A DNA stretch of 8,567 nt from Candidatus Firestoneibacteriota bacterium (lineage in GTDB: Bacteria > JACRDZ01), in the NCBI GenBank assembly GCA_016212735.1, contig JACRDZ010000080.1, positions 1 through 8,567 on the forward strand, read 5' to 3'. Shown here in pieces: positions 7,448 to 8,567 of this stretch. Position 1 is the stretch's first letter, and every line of letters begins with the position of its first letter. Below the pieces are notes generated by a model. The model was not told the origin of the DNA, did not search any database, and was given only the letters and a program-made list of their open reading frames with translations. A program made the translations under genes and the position numbers.

Positions 7448-8320
7448 CTATTCAGTCACTACCTGAGTTTTTTTCTTTTTACCTTTAATAGGCTCATGCG
7501 GCGCAGCTTCTTCTTCAATATATTTCTCAATAATTTTCTCTTTTATCTCCAGAATATTTGATGGTTCTAAAGGCTTTTCTTCTTTCTTTACAGCTTCTTC
7601 AATTTCAGGTTTTGCTTCACTTACTTTCTTAGCATCATAAATAGCACGCCCTTCAATAACAGCATTAGCTATAATAGATACAAGAAGTTTTATCGCTCTT
7701 ATAGCATCATCATTCCCTGGAATAACAAAATCAATATCTGTTGGATCACAATTGGTATCTACTACTGCAACTGTTTTTATACCAAGCTTATAAGCTTCAG
7801 CCAAAGCAATTTTTTCTTTCTTTAAATCAACAACAAAAATTGCACCTGGAAGCTTTTCCATGTCTTTAATTCCGCCTAAATTTTTTTCTAGTTTTTCTTT
7901 TTCTTTTCTTCGTGCTATAGCTTCTTTTTTGGTTAATAAATTTAATGTTCCATTAATTTCCATCTCTTCCAATTCTTTAAGACGTTTTACGCTCTGACGG
8001 ATAGTTTTAAAATTAGTAAGTGCACCACCCAGCCAGCGATTATTAACATAAAACATCTTACAACGTTGAGCTTCTTCTGCAATAGCACTTTGTGCTTGTT
8101 TTTTTGTTCCAACAAAAAGAACAGGTTCACCTTCTGCAGCAACAGATCTGATAAACTTATAAGCTTCTTTAATTTTATTTGATGTTTTTTGCAGATTAAT
8201 TATATAAATACCGTTTCGTTCCCCAAAAATGTATTTAACCATTTTTGGATTCCAACGGCGAGTTTGATGTCCAAAATGCACACCTGCTTCTAATAATTGT
8301 TTCATTGATACAACTGCCAT
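7448..8320 (-). CDS. rpsB: 30S ribosomal protein S2 with C-terminal extension
   Basis: S2 is a late-assembling protein on the back of the 30S subunit, between head and body, and is needed for S1 to bind. The core (about 1-230) is typical: [19 protein letters not shown] (9-27), [11 protein letters not shown] (67-77), [12 protein letters not shown] (93-104), [20 protein letters not shown] (157-176) and [20 protein letters not shown] (184-203). After it comes a tail of about 60 residues (231-290), rich in Glu and Lys and ending in a basic GKKKKTQ stretch, so the protein has 290 residues against about 240 in E. coli. The ATG at 8320 has a very strong Shine-Dalgarno (GGGGAGGTG, 8328-8336) 7 nt upstream. 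It is the first gene of the cluster and has its own promoter. The usual downstream partner tsf (EF-Ts) is missing. Confidence 0.97.
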   Translation of the reverse strand: MAVVSMKQLLEAGVHFGHQTRRWNPKMVKYIFGERNGIYIINLQKTSNKIKEAYKFIRSVAAEGEPVLFVGTKKQAQSAIAEEAQRCKMFYVNNRWLGGALTNFKTIRQSVKRLKELEEMEINGTLNLLTKKEAIARRKEKEKLEKNLGGIKDMEKLPGAIFVVDLKKEKIALAEAYKLGIKTVAVVDTNCDPTDIDFVIPGNDDAIRAIKLLVSIIANAVIEGRAIYDAKKVSEAKPEIEEAVKKEEKPLEPSNILEIKEKIIEKYIEEEAAPHEPIKGKKKKTQVVTE

Positions 8321-8380
8321 TTAATTACACCTCCCCTCTATTTATAATTTATAGATTATATCTTATACTTTAACTTTTTC

Positions 8381-8409
8381 ATAGTATCATATTCTTATAT
8401 TTAAAACAA
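8381..8409 (-). promoter_or_regulatory. Probable sigma-70-type promoter of the rpsB operon
   Basis: On the minus strand TTGTTT (-35, 8404-8409) and TACTAT (-10, 8381-8386) are separated by 17 nt, and a TG one base upstream of the -10 gives an extended -10 element. Transcription would start near 8374, leaving a leader of about 55 nt that is almost entirely A/T until the Shine-Dalgarno site. A second TATAAT lies closer to the gene (8355-8360) but has no usable -35 at the right distance. I see no clear S2-binding leader structure. Confidence 0.65.
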
Positions 8410-8451
8410 GAAATTTTACAGAAAAACAACAATAGAGACAATAGAAATTAG

Positions 8452-8563
8452 TTTTAAGTCTTAAGTTTTAAGTCTTAAGTCTTAAGTCTTAAGTTTTTAG
8501 TTTTTAGTTTTTAGTTTTTAGTTCTAAACTTATAACTTACTACTCAAAACTTATAACTTTGAA
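8452..8563. repeat. Heptamer-phased tandem repeat array upstream of rpsB
   Basis: This stretch divides into sixteen consecutive 7-bp units without a phase slip. Positions 8452-8493 hold six units of ttYtaag type (ttttaag twice, tcttaag four times). Positions 8494-8521 hold four identical tttttag units. Positions 8522-8563 hold six divergent units, including cttataa twice. Four palindromic CTTAAG hexamers (8460, 8474, 8481, 8488) lie in the first block, so that part reads nearly the same on both strands. No reading frame or gene is visible here. The array begins about 40 bp upstream of the promoter -35. It resembles in style the short heptanucleotide tandem repeats known from filamentous cyanobacteria, but the unit sequence differs and I do not infer relationship. 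Confidence 0.85.
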
Positions 8564-8567
8564 ATTC

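Noticed and set aside
8321..8380. Autoregulatory S2 leader structure in the rpsB 5' untranslated region
   Set aside because: Only short A/T stems (such as TATAAT pairing with ATTATA) are visible; nothing resembles a known rpsB leader motif.
8430..8447. Two tandem 9-bp units (caatagaga, caatagaaa) just upstream of the -35 region
   Set aside because: Only two imperfect copies in AT-rich DNA. They could form a regulatory site or an edge of the neighbouring repeat region, but this is too little to call.
8452..8563. CRISPR array or replication origin iterons
   Set aside because: There are no spacers between the 7-bp units, no cas or replication initiator genes nearby, and no DnaA-box-like 9-mers that I can see.

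Overview
This window is an AT-rich stretch of a bacterial chromosome in which every gene lies on the minus strand. Read in the direction of transcription, from right to left, the order is rpsB, proS, rimP, nusA, infB, rbfA, nrnA and truB, the last cut by the left edge. It is the conserved core of the translation and transcription operon found across many bacterial phyla. I see no phage, transposon, CRISPR, toxin or defence genes.

Layout. Positions 8430-8567 hold no gene but carry short tandem repeats, mainly a 7-bp phased array (8452-8563). A promoter with an extended -10 lies at 8381-8409. It is followed by a leader of about 55 nt with a strong Shine-Dalgarno sequence, then rpsB (ribosomal protein S2 with a charged C-terminal tail of about 60 residues). 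A 102-nt gap after rpsB contains a roughly 20-bp hairpin with a promoter-like sequence inside it. From proS (prolyl-tRNA synthetase with an editing domain) through truB the genes are tightly packed, with gaps of 3 to 37 nt and one 4-nt overlap (rbfA/nrnA). They are probably cotranscribed and partly translationally coupled.

How the genes work together. S2, RimP and RbfA are parts or assembly factors of the 30S subunit. IF-2 brings initiator tRNA to it. NusA controls transcription elongation, termination and antitermination, including that of rRNA. ProRS charges tRNA-Pro. NrnA degrades the last RNA oligonucleotides and/or pAp. TruB makes pseudouridine 55 in tRNA.

Organism. The sequence does not settle the phylum. 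AT-rich codons, strong Shine-Dalgarno sites, a short NusA without C-terminal acidic repeats, nrnA between rbfA and truB, and the absence of ylxR/ylxQ between nusA and infB argue against Enterobacteria and against a typical Firmicute. They would fit one of the less studied, possibly uncultured, bacterial lineages. This is inference only.

The genes themselves are ordinary. The unusual parts are the direct rpsB-proS junction (no tsf after rpsB, and none of the genes that often lie between them), the hairpin at that junction, and the heptamer-phased array upstream of the operon promoter, whose units reverse orientation partway along.
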